Part shown: positions 55,711 to 64,000 of the stretch, piece by piece
Layout: every line of letters starts with the position of its first letter
Numbering within the stretch: position 1 is the first letter of the stretch
Origin: CAWIJK01 sp963836375
GTDB lineage: Bacteria > Actinomycetota > Acidimicrobiia > Acidimicrobiales > RAAP-2
Reading direction: 5' to 3'
Assembly: GCA_963836375.1 (NCBI GenBank)
Contig: CAWIJK010000002.1
Location: 868,001 to 932,000 of the forward strand
Length of the DNA stretch: 64,000 nucleotides
The notes under the pieces: generated by a model
What the model saw: only the letters and a program-made list of their open reading frames with translations
Told to the model about the DNA's origin: nothing
The model's database searches: none
Translations under genes and position numbers: made by a program

Positions 55711-57606
55711 TCAGCGGGCCGGCGCAGGCGCCAGGACCACCCGGCGGGCCGGCACCACGGCGTCGAGCACCCCCAGGTGCACCACCCGGTAGGGCACGTG
55801 CTCCGCCGCCAGCAACGCCTCAAAGCTGGCCTCGCTGTAGGGGCCCGGGCCCACCTCGGGGTTGCTGAAGGCCTGGGCGGCGGCGGCCGTCTGGCCGGGG
55901 GCGAAGAAGAGCCACGCCGGATGGCGTGCCGCGGCCACCCTGGCTGCCATGGCCGGCCAGCGGTCGTAGTCGAGGGGCGAGGGACTCACCGCGACCCGGC
56001 CCGGAGCGAGGAAGTCGAGAACGTAGGCCGTCCAGTAGTCGCCGTAGGCGGTGGTGAGGTGCTCGGCCTCCATCCGGTCGATCACCTGGCGGGCCGGCGC
56101 GTTCGGATCGGACCATCCCGAGAAGAAGCGGGCCGGCGACACCGGGACGCCACCGCCCTCGTGGGCGGCGGCCAGAGTGGCCGCGCCCCCGAGGACGACA
56201 ACCAGCGAGGCCACCACCAAGGCCACCGACGTCACGTCGCTGAGCCGGCGCGGTCCCCGGGTGGCCCGCACCATCGCCCGCTTCGACGACAAGCGGCGGC
56301 TCTCGGTACCGAGCCGCTCGGCGGCGATCGCCGGGTCGAGCGGTGGCCCAGCGAGGGCCAGGGCCAACAAGACCACCACCAGGGGTGGCAACAACAGGCC
56401 ATAGCGGCCGTCGATCCAGTACGACGAGGTGGGGAAGGCCGCCGCGATGAACGGGAAGGCCACGACGGCCACGGCCGCCGCCAGCATGGGGGCGGCCGAT
56501 CGGCCCCGGCGCACCGCCCAGTAGAGGGACCAGGCCGCCGCCGCCAGCACCACGACGACGCACAGCACCGACACCACCGGCCCGGCGCCGAACACCCAGG
56601 CACCGCCGGGGACGGTCCGTAGGCCGAGCTGGGTGGGCACCACGTCGTGGACGACGACCGAGAGTCTCCCGCCGTAGGTCACCCCGCCCGAGGACGGGAG
56701 GGCCCCGGGGCGCACGGACTCGAAGCCGCCCCGCACGTTGGTGTAGATCCACGGGAGCGCGCCGAGCAGGGCGCCGAGCGCGGCCAGCACGACCGGGACG
56801 TGGCTGACCGACAGCGGCGGGTCCCCGCCCTTGCGCCACAACCGTCGCCACGAGGCGACCAGCAGCACCGCTGTGGGGACCACGAAGTACACGATCTCGG
56901 GCGAGGCCCACCAGCCGAGCCCGCCGGCCAGGCCCAGCACGGCGTAGGTCCACGGGTTGGGCCGGGTCCGGTGGATCTGGAGGGCGCACCACACCATGAC
57001 CAACCCGCAGACCAAGGCGGCCTCCCGGAAGCCGAACTCGTGCACCGAGTTCCACACCACCGCGTAGGGCCAGACCCAGACCAAGGCGCCGGCCAGTGCG
57101 CCGAGGCGCCCGCTCCCGGTGGCCTCGTGCACGATGGCGGCCACCACCAGGGCGGCCACCGCCACCAGGAACGACGCCGTCACGTTGAGGCCCACCGGAC
57201 CCCCGTTGACCGCCTTGACGAACAGGGTCGCCAGGTAGGGCTCGAGGCCGCCGTAATGCTGACCCCAGTAGAAGGTCGAGAAGTGGCCCGAGGCGATGGC
57301 CTGGGTCATGAGGCCGACCACCGCCTCGTCGCCGAACAGCGGGAGATGGGCCAGCAGCCAGGCCCGCAGCAGGCCACCGAAGAGGGCGGCGCCGACGACG
57401 ACCACCACGACGACGACCCGGGCGGTCCGGCCCAGGGCGCCGGTCCCGCTGCGGGCGTGGGCCGGCCGCGCCGGGGGCGGCGCCGTCCCGATGGCCGCCC
57501 ACGGCGCCGGGGCCGCGCCAGGGGCCCGGACCCGGCCGGCAGGGGCGGCCCCGACGGGGCCCGAGGGTGCCCGAAGGTGCCGGCCGTTCCCGTCCGGGCC
57601 GTTCAC
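55711..57606 (-). CDS. GT-C type membrane glycosyltransferase (ArnT/PMT-like)
   Basis: 631 residues with about eleven membrane helices. The first extracellular loop carries the acidic catalytic segment PLFGDEAVVGLMTQAIASGH followed by FYWGQHYGGLEPYLA. Later loops have VWNSVHEFGFREAALVCG and SSYWIDGRYGLLLPP. Such enzymes transfer sugars from polyprenyl-phosphate donors on the outer face of the membrane. The C-terminal 190 residues are mostly extracytoplasmic. The acceptor is unknown. It sits between yebC and ruvC, where mycobacteria have other genes. Confidence 0.8.
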   Translation of the reverse strand: MNGPDGNGRHLRAPSGPVGAAPAGRVRAPGAAPAPWAAIGTAPPPARPAHARSGTGALGRTARVVVVVVVVGAALFGGLLRAWLLAHLPLFGDEAVVGLMTQAIASGHFSTFYWGQHYGGLEPYLATLFVKAVNGGPVGLNVTASFLVAVAALVVAAIVHEATGSGRLGALAGALVWVWPYAVVWNSVHEFGFREAALVCGLVMVWCALQIHRTRPNPWTYAVLGLAGGLGWWASPEIVYFVVPTAVLLVASWRRLWRKGGDPPLSVSHVPVVLAALGALLGALPWIYTNVRGGFESVRPGALPSSGGVTYGGRLSVVVHDVVPTQLGLRTVPGGAWVFGAGPVVSVLCVVVVLAAAAWSLYWAVRRGRSAAPMLAAAVAVVAFPFIAAAFPTSSYWIDGRYGLLLPPLVVVLLALALAGPPLDPAIAAERLGTESRRLSSKRAMVRATRGPRRLSDVTSVALVVASLVVVLGGAATLAAAHEGGGVPVSPARFFSGWSDPNAPARQVIDRMEAEHLTTAYGDYWTAYVLDFLAPGRVAVSPSPLDYDRWPAMAARVAAARHPAWLFFAPGQTAAAAQAFSNPEVGPGPYSEASFEALLAAEHVPYRVVHLGVLDAVVPARRVVLAPAPAR

Positions 57607-57618
57607 AGATCGCGGCGC

Positions 57619-58368
57619 TCAGCCGTCGAAGCCGGCGAGGACCGCGTCGGGGATGTCGTAGTTGGCGTGGACGGCCTGGACGTCGTCGTGGTCGTCGATG
57701 GCCTCGAGCAGGCGCAGGATCTTCTTGGCCTCCACCTCGTCGCTCACCGCCACCGTCGACGTCGGCACCAAGGAGAGCTCCGCCGAGTCCACCCCGAGGC
57801 TGGCCTCCTCCAGCGCGGCGCGGACCGCGGCCAGGTCGTGGGGGGCACAGGTCAGCACCCAGTGCTCACCGTCGTCGGCCAAGTCCTCGGCCCCTGCGTC
57901 CATGGCCACCTCCATGATCTGCTCCTCGGAGAGCTCGCGGGGCAGCTCCACCAGGCCCTTGCGCTCGAACTGCCAGCTCACCGCGCCGGGCTCAGCCATC
58001 GAGCCGCCGTTACGGCTGAACAGGTTGCGCACCTCGGCGCCGGTGCGGTTCCTGTTGTCGGTCAAGGTCTCGACGATGACGGCCACCCCACCGGGCGCGT
58101 ACCCCTCGTAGTTGACCGCCTCGTAGCGGACGCCTTCGAGCTCCCCACTCCCCCGCTTGATGGCCCGCTCGATGGTGTCCAGGGGGACCGAGGCGTCCCG
58201 GGCCTTCTGGTACATGGTGCGCAGCGAGGCGTTGGCGTTGATGTCGCTGCCACCTTCCCGGGCGGCGACCTCGACCTGACGGATCAGCTTGGCGAACACC
58301 TTGGCCCGCGCCTTGTCCTGCGCGCCCTTGCGGTACTTGGTGGTGGCCCACTTGGAGTGCCCCGACAT
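57619..58368 (-). CDS. yebC: YebC/TACO1-family protein
   Basis: 249 residues. SGHSKWATTKYRKGAQDKAR opens the family. GGSDINANASLRTMYQKARD, LDTIERAIKRGSGELEGVRY and VAVIVETLTDNRNRTGAEVR are highly conserved. YebC proteins help ribosomes through proline-rich stretches and some regulate transcription. A purine-rich AGAGAGGGA precedes the ATG. The pdxS-pdxT-yebC-ruvCAB order matches mycobacteria. Confidence 0.95.
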   Translation of the reverse strand: MSGHSKWATTKYRKGAQDKARAKVFAKLIRQVEVAAREGGSDINANASLRTMYQKARDASVPLDTIERAIKRGSGELEGVRYEAVNYEGYAPGGVAVIVETLTDNRNRTGAEVRNLFSRNGGSMAEPGAVSWQFERKGLVELPRELSEEQIMEVAMDAGAEDLADDGEHWVLTCAPHDLAAVRAALEEASLGVDSAELSLVPTSTVAVSDEVEAKKILRLLEAIDDHDDVQAVHANYDIPDAVLAGFDG

Positions 58369-58470
58369 CGTCCGTCCCTCTCTGCCCGGCCCTGGGCCCC
58401 CAGGCGCCGGCGCGGCTGATGCTATCGGAGCGGCTCGGGATCCCCGAGCCGACTTCCCGGCCCTTTCCCT

Positions 58471-59109
58471 CTACCGGGCCAACATGGTGCAGAACAGCTC
58501 GTGCACCCGTCGGTCACCGGTCAGCTCGGGGTGGAACGACGTGGCGAGCACGCTCCCCTGCCGGAGCACGACCGGATCCACCCGGCCGTCGGGCCCCGCC
58601 AGCTGGGCCAGCACCTCCACCCCGGGCCCGACCCCGGTCACCACCGGGGCCCGGATGAACACGGCCGCCATGGTGTCGGTGCCGGTCCCCAGCTCCGCGG
58701 CGAGCTTCGCCGCGTCGAGCGTGGCCTCGAACGACTCGGCCTGGCGTCCGTAGCCGTTGCGCCGCACCCTGCAGTTGAGCGCCCCGAGGCTGCGCTGGTC
58801 CGGCCGGCCGTCGAGGACCTCTTCGGCCACCAAGACAAGACCGGCGCACGTCCCGAGAACGGCCAGCCCGCCGGCCACCGCCGAGGCCAGGGGTTCGAAG
58901 AGCCCCGAGGACTGGAGAAGCATCGACAGCGTCGTGGACTCCCCACCGGGCAGCACGATCCCGCAGAGCCCCTCGAGGTCGGCCGGCCGCCGGACAACCC
59001 GGGTGGTCACCGCCAGCTCGGCGAAGGCGGCCGCGTGCTCGCGTACGTCGCCCTGGAGGGCGAGGATGCCGACGGGTCCATGGACGGCCGGCGGCGTGCC
59101 GGCTACCAA
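58471..59109 (-). CDS. pdxT: Pyridoxal 5'-phosphate synthase glutaminase subunit
   Basis: 212 residues. Supplies ammonia to PdxS. VGILALQGDVREHAAAF, VLPGGESTTLSMLL, and the nucleophile elbow VLGTCAGLVLVAEEV with Cys88. The His-Glu pair is in SFHPELTGDRRVHELF. No ATG or GTG is available near the homology start, so TTG 59109 is proposed; it overlaps the pdxS stop by 7 bases. Confidence 0.93.
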   Translation of the reverse strand: MVAGTPPAVHGPVGILALQGDVREHAAAFAELAVTTRVVRRPADLEGLCGIVLPGGESTTLSMLLQSSGLFEPLASAVAGGLAVLGTCAGLVLVAEEVLDGRPDQRSLGALNCRVRRNGYGRQAESFEATLDAAKLAAELGTGTDTMAAVFIRAPVVTGVGPGVEVLAQLAGPDGRVDPVVLRQGSVLATSFHPELTGDRRVHELFCTMLAR

Positions 59110-60044
59110 CCGCGGTCGGCCAGGCGCTCGGTCAGGTCGGAGAGCTCCTGGCCGGCCATGGCGGCGCCCAGCCCCGAACTGACCTTGGCCACGTAGGCGG
59201 CGTCCTCGTAGTGGGTGGTGGCCTCGACGATCGCCCGCGCCATGCGGGCCGGGTCGCCACTCTTGAAGATGCCCGAGCCCACGAAGACGGCCTCGGCCCC
59301 GAGCTGCATCACAAGGGACGCGTCGGCCGGGGTGGCGATGCCGCCGGCGCAGAACAAGGGGACCGGCAGGCGGCCGGTCCGGGCGACCTCTTGGACCAGT
59401 CCGATCGGCGCCGTCAGCTGCTTGGCCCAGCCGTACTGCTCGGCCCCGTCGGTCCGGGTGAGACGGCCGATGTCACCAAGGATCGAGCGGAGGTGGCGGA
59501 CGGCCTCGACGATGTTGCCGGTGCCGGCCTCGCCCTTGGAACGGATCATCGCCGCCCCCTCCGAGATACGGCGCAGGGCTTCGCCCAGGGTGGTGGCCCC
59601 GCACACGAACGGCACCGTGTAACCCCATTTGTCGATGTGGTAGGCCTCGTCGGCCGGGGTGAGCACCTCGCTCTCGTCGATGTAGTCGACGCCGAGTGCC
59701 TCGAGCACCTGGGCCTCGGCGAAGTGACCAATCCGAGCCTTCGCCATCACCGGGATGGTCACCGCGTGCTGGATGCCCTCGATCAGCGCCGGATCGCTCA
59801 TGCGGGCCACGCCGCCGTCACGCCTGATGTCGGCCGGCACCCGCTCGAGCGCCATGACCGAGACGGCCCCGGCGTCTTCAGCGATCTTGGCCTGCTCGGG
59901 GGTCACCACGTCCATGATCACCCCGCCGCGCAGCATGTCGGCCAGACCCCGCTTCACGGTGAAGGTGCCGGTCAGGCGCGCTGGTTCTTCACCCGGCGCC
60001 GGCCCGGCGCCGATCGCCCCTGGGTCAACGGTCACAGGATCCAT
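59103..60044 (-). CDS. pdxS: Pyridoxal 5'-phosphate synthase lyase subunit
   Basis: 313 residues. Makes PLP from ribose 5-phosphate, glyceraldehyde 3-phosphate and ammonia. VKRGLADMLRGGVIMDVVTP, ALERVPADIRRDGGVARMSD, PVMAKARIGHFAEAQVLEAL, IRSKGEAGTGNIVEAVRHLR and GLPVPLFCAGGIA-like segments are all present with the catalytic Lys residues. The 25-residue Pro/Gly N-terminus is variable. It supplies PLP-dependent enzymes such as HisC (inference). Confidence 0.95.
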   Translation of the reverse strand: MDPVTVDPGAIGAGPAPGEEPARLTGTFTVKRGLADMLRGGVIMDVVTPEQAKIAEDAGAVSVMALERVPADIRRDGGVARMSDPALIEGIQHAVTIPVMAKARIGHFAEAQVLEALGVDYIDESEVLTPADEAYHIDKWGYTVPFVCGATTLGEALRRISEGAAMIRSKGEAGTGNIVEAVRHLRSILGDIGRLTRTDGAEQYGWAKQLTAPIGLVQEVARTGRLPVPLFCAGGIATPADASLVMQLGAEAVFVGSGIFKSGDPARMARAIVEATTHYEDAAYVAKVSSGLGAAMAGQELSDLTERLADRGW

Positions 60045-60100
60045 CCTACCGAGCACCCGAGCGGCTCCGTCCCGTCCGTCCACCTGGTGGGGCGCCGGTC

Positions 60101-61243
60101 TCACCACTCGCCCAACGCGGCGATCCGCACCGGGGTGGCGTCGTTCTCCCCAACCAGCGACACCCCCTGGCGACGGCCTACCATCGGATCGATCCAGATC
60201 CACCGGGTCCGGGCCAAGGGGCGCTCGGCGAAGATCGAGCCGGGCGCCGGCGCCGGACCCCGCGCCATCGCCTCCAGCGCGTCGCGGAGCCCCGGTGGGT
60301 AACGGACGGTGGCCGCGGCGACCTGGTCGGCCCGGTACTCGCGACCGGCCCCCAGCGCCGCGTGCAGCCAGCGCTCGCTCCCCCCGAGCCACGACAGCGG
60401 ACCCAGGGCGGCCAGGGCCGCCACGGTGACCGCGGTGTCGTGGCGCTTCACGTGGGTCAGCTCGTGGGCCACCACGCCCTCCATCTCGATCAGGTCGAGG
60501 CGGTCGAGCAGACCGGTCGTGACGACGAGAGCGGCGTGGGAGGGGTCCCGCCCGAGCGAACAGGCGTTAGGCACCTGGTCGTCGACCACCAACAGCGCCG
60601 GGACCCGCAGGCCGAAGGTGGCACAAAGCCCTTCGACCACGTTCTCGAGGCCCGGGTCCTCACCGTCGCCCAGGGGCGTCGCACCGAGCAGGGAGCGGGC
60701 CAGCCCGTCGGCGAGCCGCCGCTGGACGGCGACGAGCACCACCAAGAGCACCGCGCCGGCCACCAGGGCGACCACCACGCCGGCCACCACGCCCAGCACC
60801 ACGCCCAGGACGACACCGGCCACCACCGGTCCGGCCACGCTCAGGGCGACCGCGCGCCGCCGGTTGGCCCGGATCTCCTCGCCGGTGATCGAGAACGCCC
60901 CGGCCGGGGCCTCGGTCGGCGCCGGCGCCGCCACCTGGGTGGCCGGCTCGGCCGGGGTCCGGCGGCCCTGGCCGGCGGCGCCCGACGAGACCGGGCGTGC
61001 CGGCCGGCCCCCCGCACCCGAGCGGCCCCCCGCACCCGACCCCGCACCCGACCGGGCGCGCCCACGCCCCCCACCCGAGCCGGAACGACTGCGCCCCCCG
61101 CCCGCACCCCCACGGTTCTGCCCCCCGCCGCCGCTTTTCGACCCGCCCTGCGGGCGCCCCGAGCCCCCCCGGGCACCCGAGCGTCCGGCGCCCCCGCCGC
61201 CACGGGGCGCCGGGGCGGGCGAAGGGGTGGTGGCGTCACTCAT
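60101..61243 (-). CDS. M48-family membrane zinc metallopeptidase with RGG-like N-terminus
   Basis: 380 residues. The HtpX/Ste24-type zinc site is VVAHELTHVKRHD (HExxH), with the third ligand Glu in EYRADQVAAA. Two membrane helices lie at about 145-180. Residues 10-80 are an extreme Gly/Arg/Ser stretch with repeated GGR, RGG and SG units, unusual for this family. The C-terminal loop mentions no other motif. ATG overlaps the upstream glycosyltransferase stop as ATGA. It probably degrades damaged membrane proteins (family knowledge); role of the tail unknown. Confidence 0.85.
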   Translation of the reverse strand: MSDATTPSPAPAPRGGGGAGRSGARGGSGRPQGGSKSGGGGQNRGGAGGGRSRSGSGGGRGRARSGAGSGAGGRSGAGGRPARPVSSGAAGQGRRTPAEPATQVAAPAPTEAPAGAFSITGEEIRANRRRAVALSVAGPVVAGVVLGVVLGVVAGVVVALVAGAVLLVVLVAVQRRLADGLARSLLGATPLGDGEDPGLENVVEGLCATFGLRVPALLVVDDQVPNACSLGRDPSHAALVVTTGLLDRLDLIEMEGVVAHELTHVKRHDTAVTVAALAALGPLSWLGGSERWLHAALGAGREYRADQVAAATVRYPPGLRDALEAMARGPAPAPGSIFAERPLARTRWIWIDPMVGRRQGVSLVGENDATPVRIAALGEW

Positions 61244-62373
61244 GACCGCCCCAGGGTAGTGCCCGATCCGCCGGCGGCCCTGCCCAGCACCCGCTCGTAG
61301 AGTGCCGCGTAGCGGGCGGCCAGCCGGTTCATGGACCACTCCTGGGCCCGAGCCACCCCGGCCTCGAGGGCGGCCGGGGCGCGCCGCCCCGTGCCCGAGC
61401 CCACCTCGGCCAGGACCCCCTCGAGGGCCTTGGCCAACGCGACCGGGTCACCCGGTGGCACCAAGAGGGCCAACCCGTCGGCGGCCGCGCGGTAGCCCTC
61501 GATGTCCGAGGCGACCACCGCGGAGCGGGCCGCCATGGCCTCCACCAGCACCACACCGAACGACTCGCCCCCGAGGGAGGGCGCGCAGACGACGTCGGCG
61601 GCCCCGAGGCGGGCGAGCTTCTCCTCCTCGGAGACCACCCCCAGCCACTGGACCCGGGGCGAGGCCGGGAACCGGTTCTGCAGGGCGGCGGTGGCCGGCC
61701 CGTCGCCGGCCACCCAGAGCACGGCGTCGCCCGGGACCATGGCGAAGGCTTCCAAGAGCACCGCCAGGCCCTTGCGCTCCTCGTGGCGACCGAGGAACAG
61801 CACCGAAGGGGGACCGCCGGCCGCCGGAGGGCGCCCCGCGTACCGCTCGACCTCGACCCCGTTGAACAGCACCTCGTACTCACCGCCCATGGCCCGCCGG
61901 GCCGTGCGCGCCGCCGACTCCGACACCGCGCAGCGCGCCGCCAGGCGGCCGTTGGCCCAGCGGGCGGCCGGGGCCAACGCCCGGTACCAGCTGGTGTCCC
62001 CCGACCGGTGGTAGGTCCCGATCAACGGGACCCGGGAGCGGGCCAAGCAGGCGTAGCCGAGGGCGGGAGCCATCGGTTCGTGCAGGTGGACGAGATCGGT
62101 GTCGGCGTCACGGGTGAAGCGCAGGGCCCGCAACGCGGCGCCCGGCGAGAGCGAGACCGGGGCCACCGACCCGTTGGCCCGCAGCCCGGTCGAGCGCCCG
62201 GCCACGAAGGTGGTGCCGTGCAGGCCGAGGGGCCGGTCGTCGGCCGGGGCCACGACGTAGACGTCGACCCCGATGTCGCCCAGGGCCCGGGCCAGTCCCT
62301 CGACCTGTCCTTGGACCCCGCCGGGTCGAGAAAGGCTGTAGGGACAGACCATGGCCACCCGCACCGGGCTCAC
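61240..62373 (-). CDS. pimA: GT4 glycosyltransferase, PimA-like
   Basis: 377 residues. The acceptor half begins RVAMVCPYSLSRPGGVQGQV, as in PimA, which adds mannose to phosphatidylinositol on the inner membrane face. VHLHEPMAPALGYACL and GTYHRSGDTSWYRAL follow. The donor half has VLFLGRHEERKGLAVLLEAF and APSLGGESFGVVLVEAMA, the E-x7-E motif. The adjacent pgsA and patA genes give the mycobacterial PIM order. The GTG start overlaps the patA stop. Confidence 0.88.
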   Translation of the reverse strand: MSPVRVAMVCPYSLSRPGGVQGQVEGLARALGDIGVDVYVVAPADDRPLGLHGTTFVAGRSTGLRANGSVAPVSLSPGAALRALRFTRDADTDLVHLHEPMAPALGYACLARSRVPLIGTYHRSGDTSWYRALAPAARWANGRLAARCAVSESAARTARRAMGGEYEVLFNGVEVERYAGRPPAAGGPPSVLFLGRHEERKGLAVLLEAFAMVPGDAVLWVAGDGPATAALQNRFPASPRVQWLGVVSEEEKLARLGAADVVCAPSLGGESFGVVLVEAMAARSAVVASDIEGYRAAADGLALLVPPGDPVALAKALEGVLAEVGSGTGRRAPAALEAGVARAQEWSMNRLAARYAALYERVLGRAAGGSGTTLGRS

Positions 62374-63329
62374 TGCCCGGGCGCCCGGTCGGCGGGCCCC
62401 GGGCCGCCAGGCGGGGCCCAGCCGGGGTCGCTCGGCCAGTTGGGCTGGAACAGGTGCCACTGCTCGGGGTTTCGCCGGATGTAGCCCTCGAAGTGACGGG
62501 CGATCTCCTGGGTGATCCGTCCCACGTCCTTGCGCAGCGGCCCGGTCCGCGCGGTGTCGATCGGGGCCGAGATCTCCCCGACGTGGTCGCGCCCGGGGCC
62601 GCTGAACACCACCGCGGTGACCAGGGCGGCCCCGGTCCGCAAGGCCAGCGTGGCCGGCCCGGCCGGGAAGGTCGTGCGTTCGCCGAAGAACTCGACCTCG
62701 ACCCCGTGTCCCTGGAGGTCACGGTCGCACAGGAGGCCTACCAGCAACCCGTCGCGCAGGGCCCGCAGGACGGCGCCCCCCGAATCGTGTCCCAGCGGGA
62801 CGATGGTCAGGCCCATGGCCTGGCGCTGGGCGATGAACCACTCGAAGAGCTCGGGGGGCTCGATCACCTCGGCAACCGCGGTCATCGGATAGCCGTCGGC
62901 CGCCAAGAAGGCCCCGCCCCACTCCCAGCTCCCGACGTGGGGGAGGGCCATCACGACCCCCTTGCCCTCGGCCATGGCCCCCTTGAGGTGCTCGTAGCCC
63001 GGGGCGATCCACATCCGCTGGGTGACCTCGGCCACGCTCGTCGTGGGTAGCCGGGCGCCCTCCACCCAGTAGCGGGCATAGGCGCGGAAGGCCCGGCGCG
63101 ACCAGCGCCGGACCAGCTCGGGGTCGGGTGCGACCACCGGGCTGGTGCTGGCCAGCACCCGCGTCAGGTGGTGGGCCGAGATCTCCCGGGGGCCGTTGCG
63201 ACGCCGGGCCATGACCTCGCCCACGACCGCCGCCGCCGCCTGGGCGGCCGGCTCAGGCAGGGCGCCGAGCAGCGTGCCGAGGGTCCGGTAGACGGCGTAG
63301 GTCGCCTTGGACTTCTCGAAACGCCCCAT
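62370..63329 (-). CDS. patA: Phosphatidylinositol mannoside acyltransferase (HtrB/LpxL-like)
   Basis: 319 residues of the lysophospholipid acyltransferase superfamily. The catalytic His lies in VVMALPHVGSWEWGGAFLA with the conserved acidic residue after it. GLLCDRDLQGHGVEVEFFGE and FPAGPATLALRTGAALV are family blocks. An amphipathic N-terminus would attach it to the membrane. It acylates the PimA product in mycobacteria; the same role is inferred from gene order. Confidence 0.88.
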   Translation of the reverse strand: MGRFEKSKATYAVYRTLGTLLGALPEPAAQAAAAVVGEVMARRRNGPREISAHHLTRVLASTSPVVAPDPELVRRWSRRAFRAYARYWVEGARLPTTSVAEVTQRMWIAPGYEHLKGAMAEGKGVVMALPHVGSWEWGGAFLAADGYPMTAVAEVIEPPELFEWFIAQRQAMGLTIVPLGHDSGGAVLRALRDGLLVGLLCDRDLQGHGVEVEFFGERTTFPAGPATLALRTGAALVTAVVFSGPGRDHVGEISAPIDTARTGPLRKDVGRITQEIARHFEGYIRRNPEQWHLFQPNWPSDPGWAPPGGPGPADRAPGQ

Positions 63330-63353
63330 CGGTGGCTGGTCGGCGGGGGGTGC

Positions 63354-64000
63354 TCAGGCCCGGCGGCGACCGGACCCAGTGGCCCGGGCCCCGCGGCCGT
63401 TCTGGCGGTCGCGGGGCGGCCGGGCCCGGCGGGCCCGCCCGGTCCGGCTGGCCAGCGCCTCTTGGCGCCGGGCCCGCCAACGCCCCACTGGCTCGCCCGC
63501 CCGGCCCACCGTGCTGCGCGGGGCCGCGCCTTCCCGCCAGGCCCGCCAGCGCGACTCCACGCGTCCCTGGCGCCAGCGGGCTTGCCCGTCGCGGGTCGTC
63601 GACGCGGCGGCAAGGCCCGCTGCACCCTCTTCGGCCCGGAACGACGCCCGCACGTCCGCTGCGCTGCGGGCCGGGCCCTCGGCCGCCCGCCAGACCCGGA
63701 CGAAGCGCCCGACGGCGGTGGCCGTGGTCAGCGCGAGGAGGACCCACAGCACCGGCACGAGCAGCCACGAGGCGAGGAAGCCGACGCCGAGGAGGATCAT
63801 CCGCTCGGCCCGCTCCATGAGGCCGCCCTTGGCCGCCAATCCCAGGGCCTCGGCCTTGGCCCGCTCGTAGGAGACGAGCGAGCTGACCCCGACGATGGCC
63901 AGGGGCAGGAGGACCAGGTGCCCCTCGTGGACCGACACCAGGTACCACGCGACGCCGCCCATCACCACGATGTCGGCCACCCGGTCGGTCACCGAGTCGA
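63354..64000 (-). CDS. pgsA: CDP-alcohol phosphatidyltransferase, probably phosphatidylinositol(-phosphate) synthase (partial)
   Basis: The 5' end lies beyond the right edge; 215 codons are visible. The frame enters at DSVTDRVADIVV, the last two Asp of the CDP-alcohol motif. Helices follow at about 10-30, 60-85 and 75-95. GVSSLVSYERAKAEALGL and GLMERAERMILLGVGFL match the PgsA/PIS family. The last 110 residues are an unusually long Arg-rich cytoplasmic tail (EGPARSAADVRASFRAEEGA and Arg/Trp-rich repeats). Gene order with patA and pimA supports the PI route. Confidence 0.85.
   Translation of the reverse strand, partial: DSVTDRVADIVVMGGVAWYLVSVHEGHLVLLPLAIVGVSSLVSYERAKAEALGLAAKGGLMERAERMILLGVGFLASWLLVPVLWVLLALTTATAVGRFVRVWRAAEGPARSAADVRASFRAEEGAAGLAAASTTRDGQARWRQGRVESRWRAWREGAAPRSTVGRAGEPVGRWRARRQEALASRTGRARRARPPRDRQNGRGARATGSGRRRA

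Overview
The window is about 64 kb of very GC-rich chromosome from an actinobacterium. Lineage evidence: a mycothiol synthase; a menaquinone branch; mycobacterial-type gene order running pgsA, patA, pimA, pdxS, pdxT, yebC, ruvCAB, yajC, secD, secF, relA, hisS, aspS, rarA, DUF948, alaS, ruvX, mltG, aroE; frequent GTG starts; ATGA/GTGA stop-start overlaps. A secreted peptidase with C-terminal GYW-DGG-FGDA repeats suggests class Acidimicrobiia (inference from family knowledge). No rRNA, tRNA, CRISPR array, transposase or integrase was found.

Layout. Positions 1-3381 (minus) hold histidine biosynthesis: a HisD-HisC fusion, hisB and the start of hisH. Positions 3.5-4.4 kb carry a small coiled-coil protein and a VapBC-like pair whose toxin lacks key acidic residues. 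Positions 4.7-24.8 kb are core metabolism and envelope: nth, mshD, a VIT/CCC1-like transporter, MaoC-MenG-MenF, a sensor kinase/regulator pair, polyprenol-phosphate mannosyltransferase, AI-2E and flippase-like membrane proteins, ppk1, two SEDS proteins (FtsW/RodA), a bifunctional nuclease, MscS, a self-regulated ArsR-SRPBCC fusion and a lipoprotein. AidB-type acyl-CoA dehydrogenase follows.

Positions 26.8-30.8 kb form a lower-GC accessory stretch with a VOC protein, a secreted protein of unknown function, a methyltransferase, a GNAT and a small membrane protein. It also holds two decayed reading frames, one SnoaL/NTF2-like. Positions 31-50.3 kb are a long minus-strand run of translation, recombination and secretion genes joined by 4-base overlaps. 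Its unexpected guest is an S53 peptidase with three exact 126-bp repeats between rarA and DUF948. Positions 50.3-53.4 kb hold a divergent second two-component system behind a complex regulatory region. Positions 53.4-64 kb continue with ruvCAB, a GT-C glycosyltransferase, yebC, pdxST, an M48 peptidase and PIM-lipid genes.

Several genes look one base out of frame: relA at a G6 tract, the hisS 5' end, the secF 3' end, and perhaps the hisD/hisC junction. They are either real events or assembly indels and are listed separately. Many starts have a TAnnnT box 6-7 bases upstream, which points to widespread leaderless transcription.
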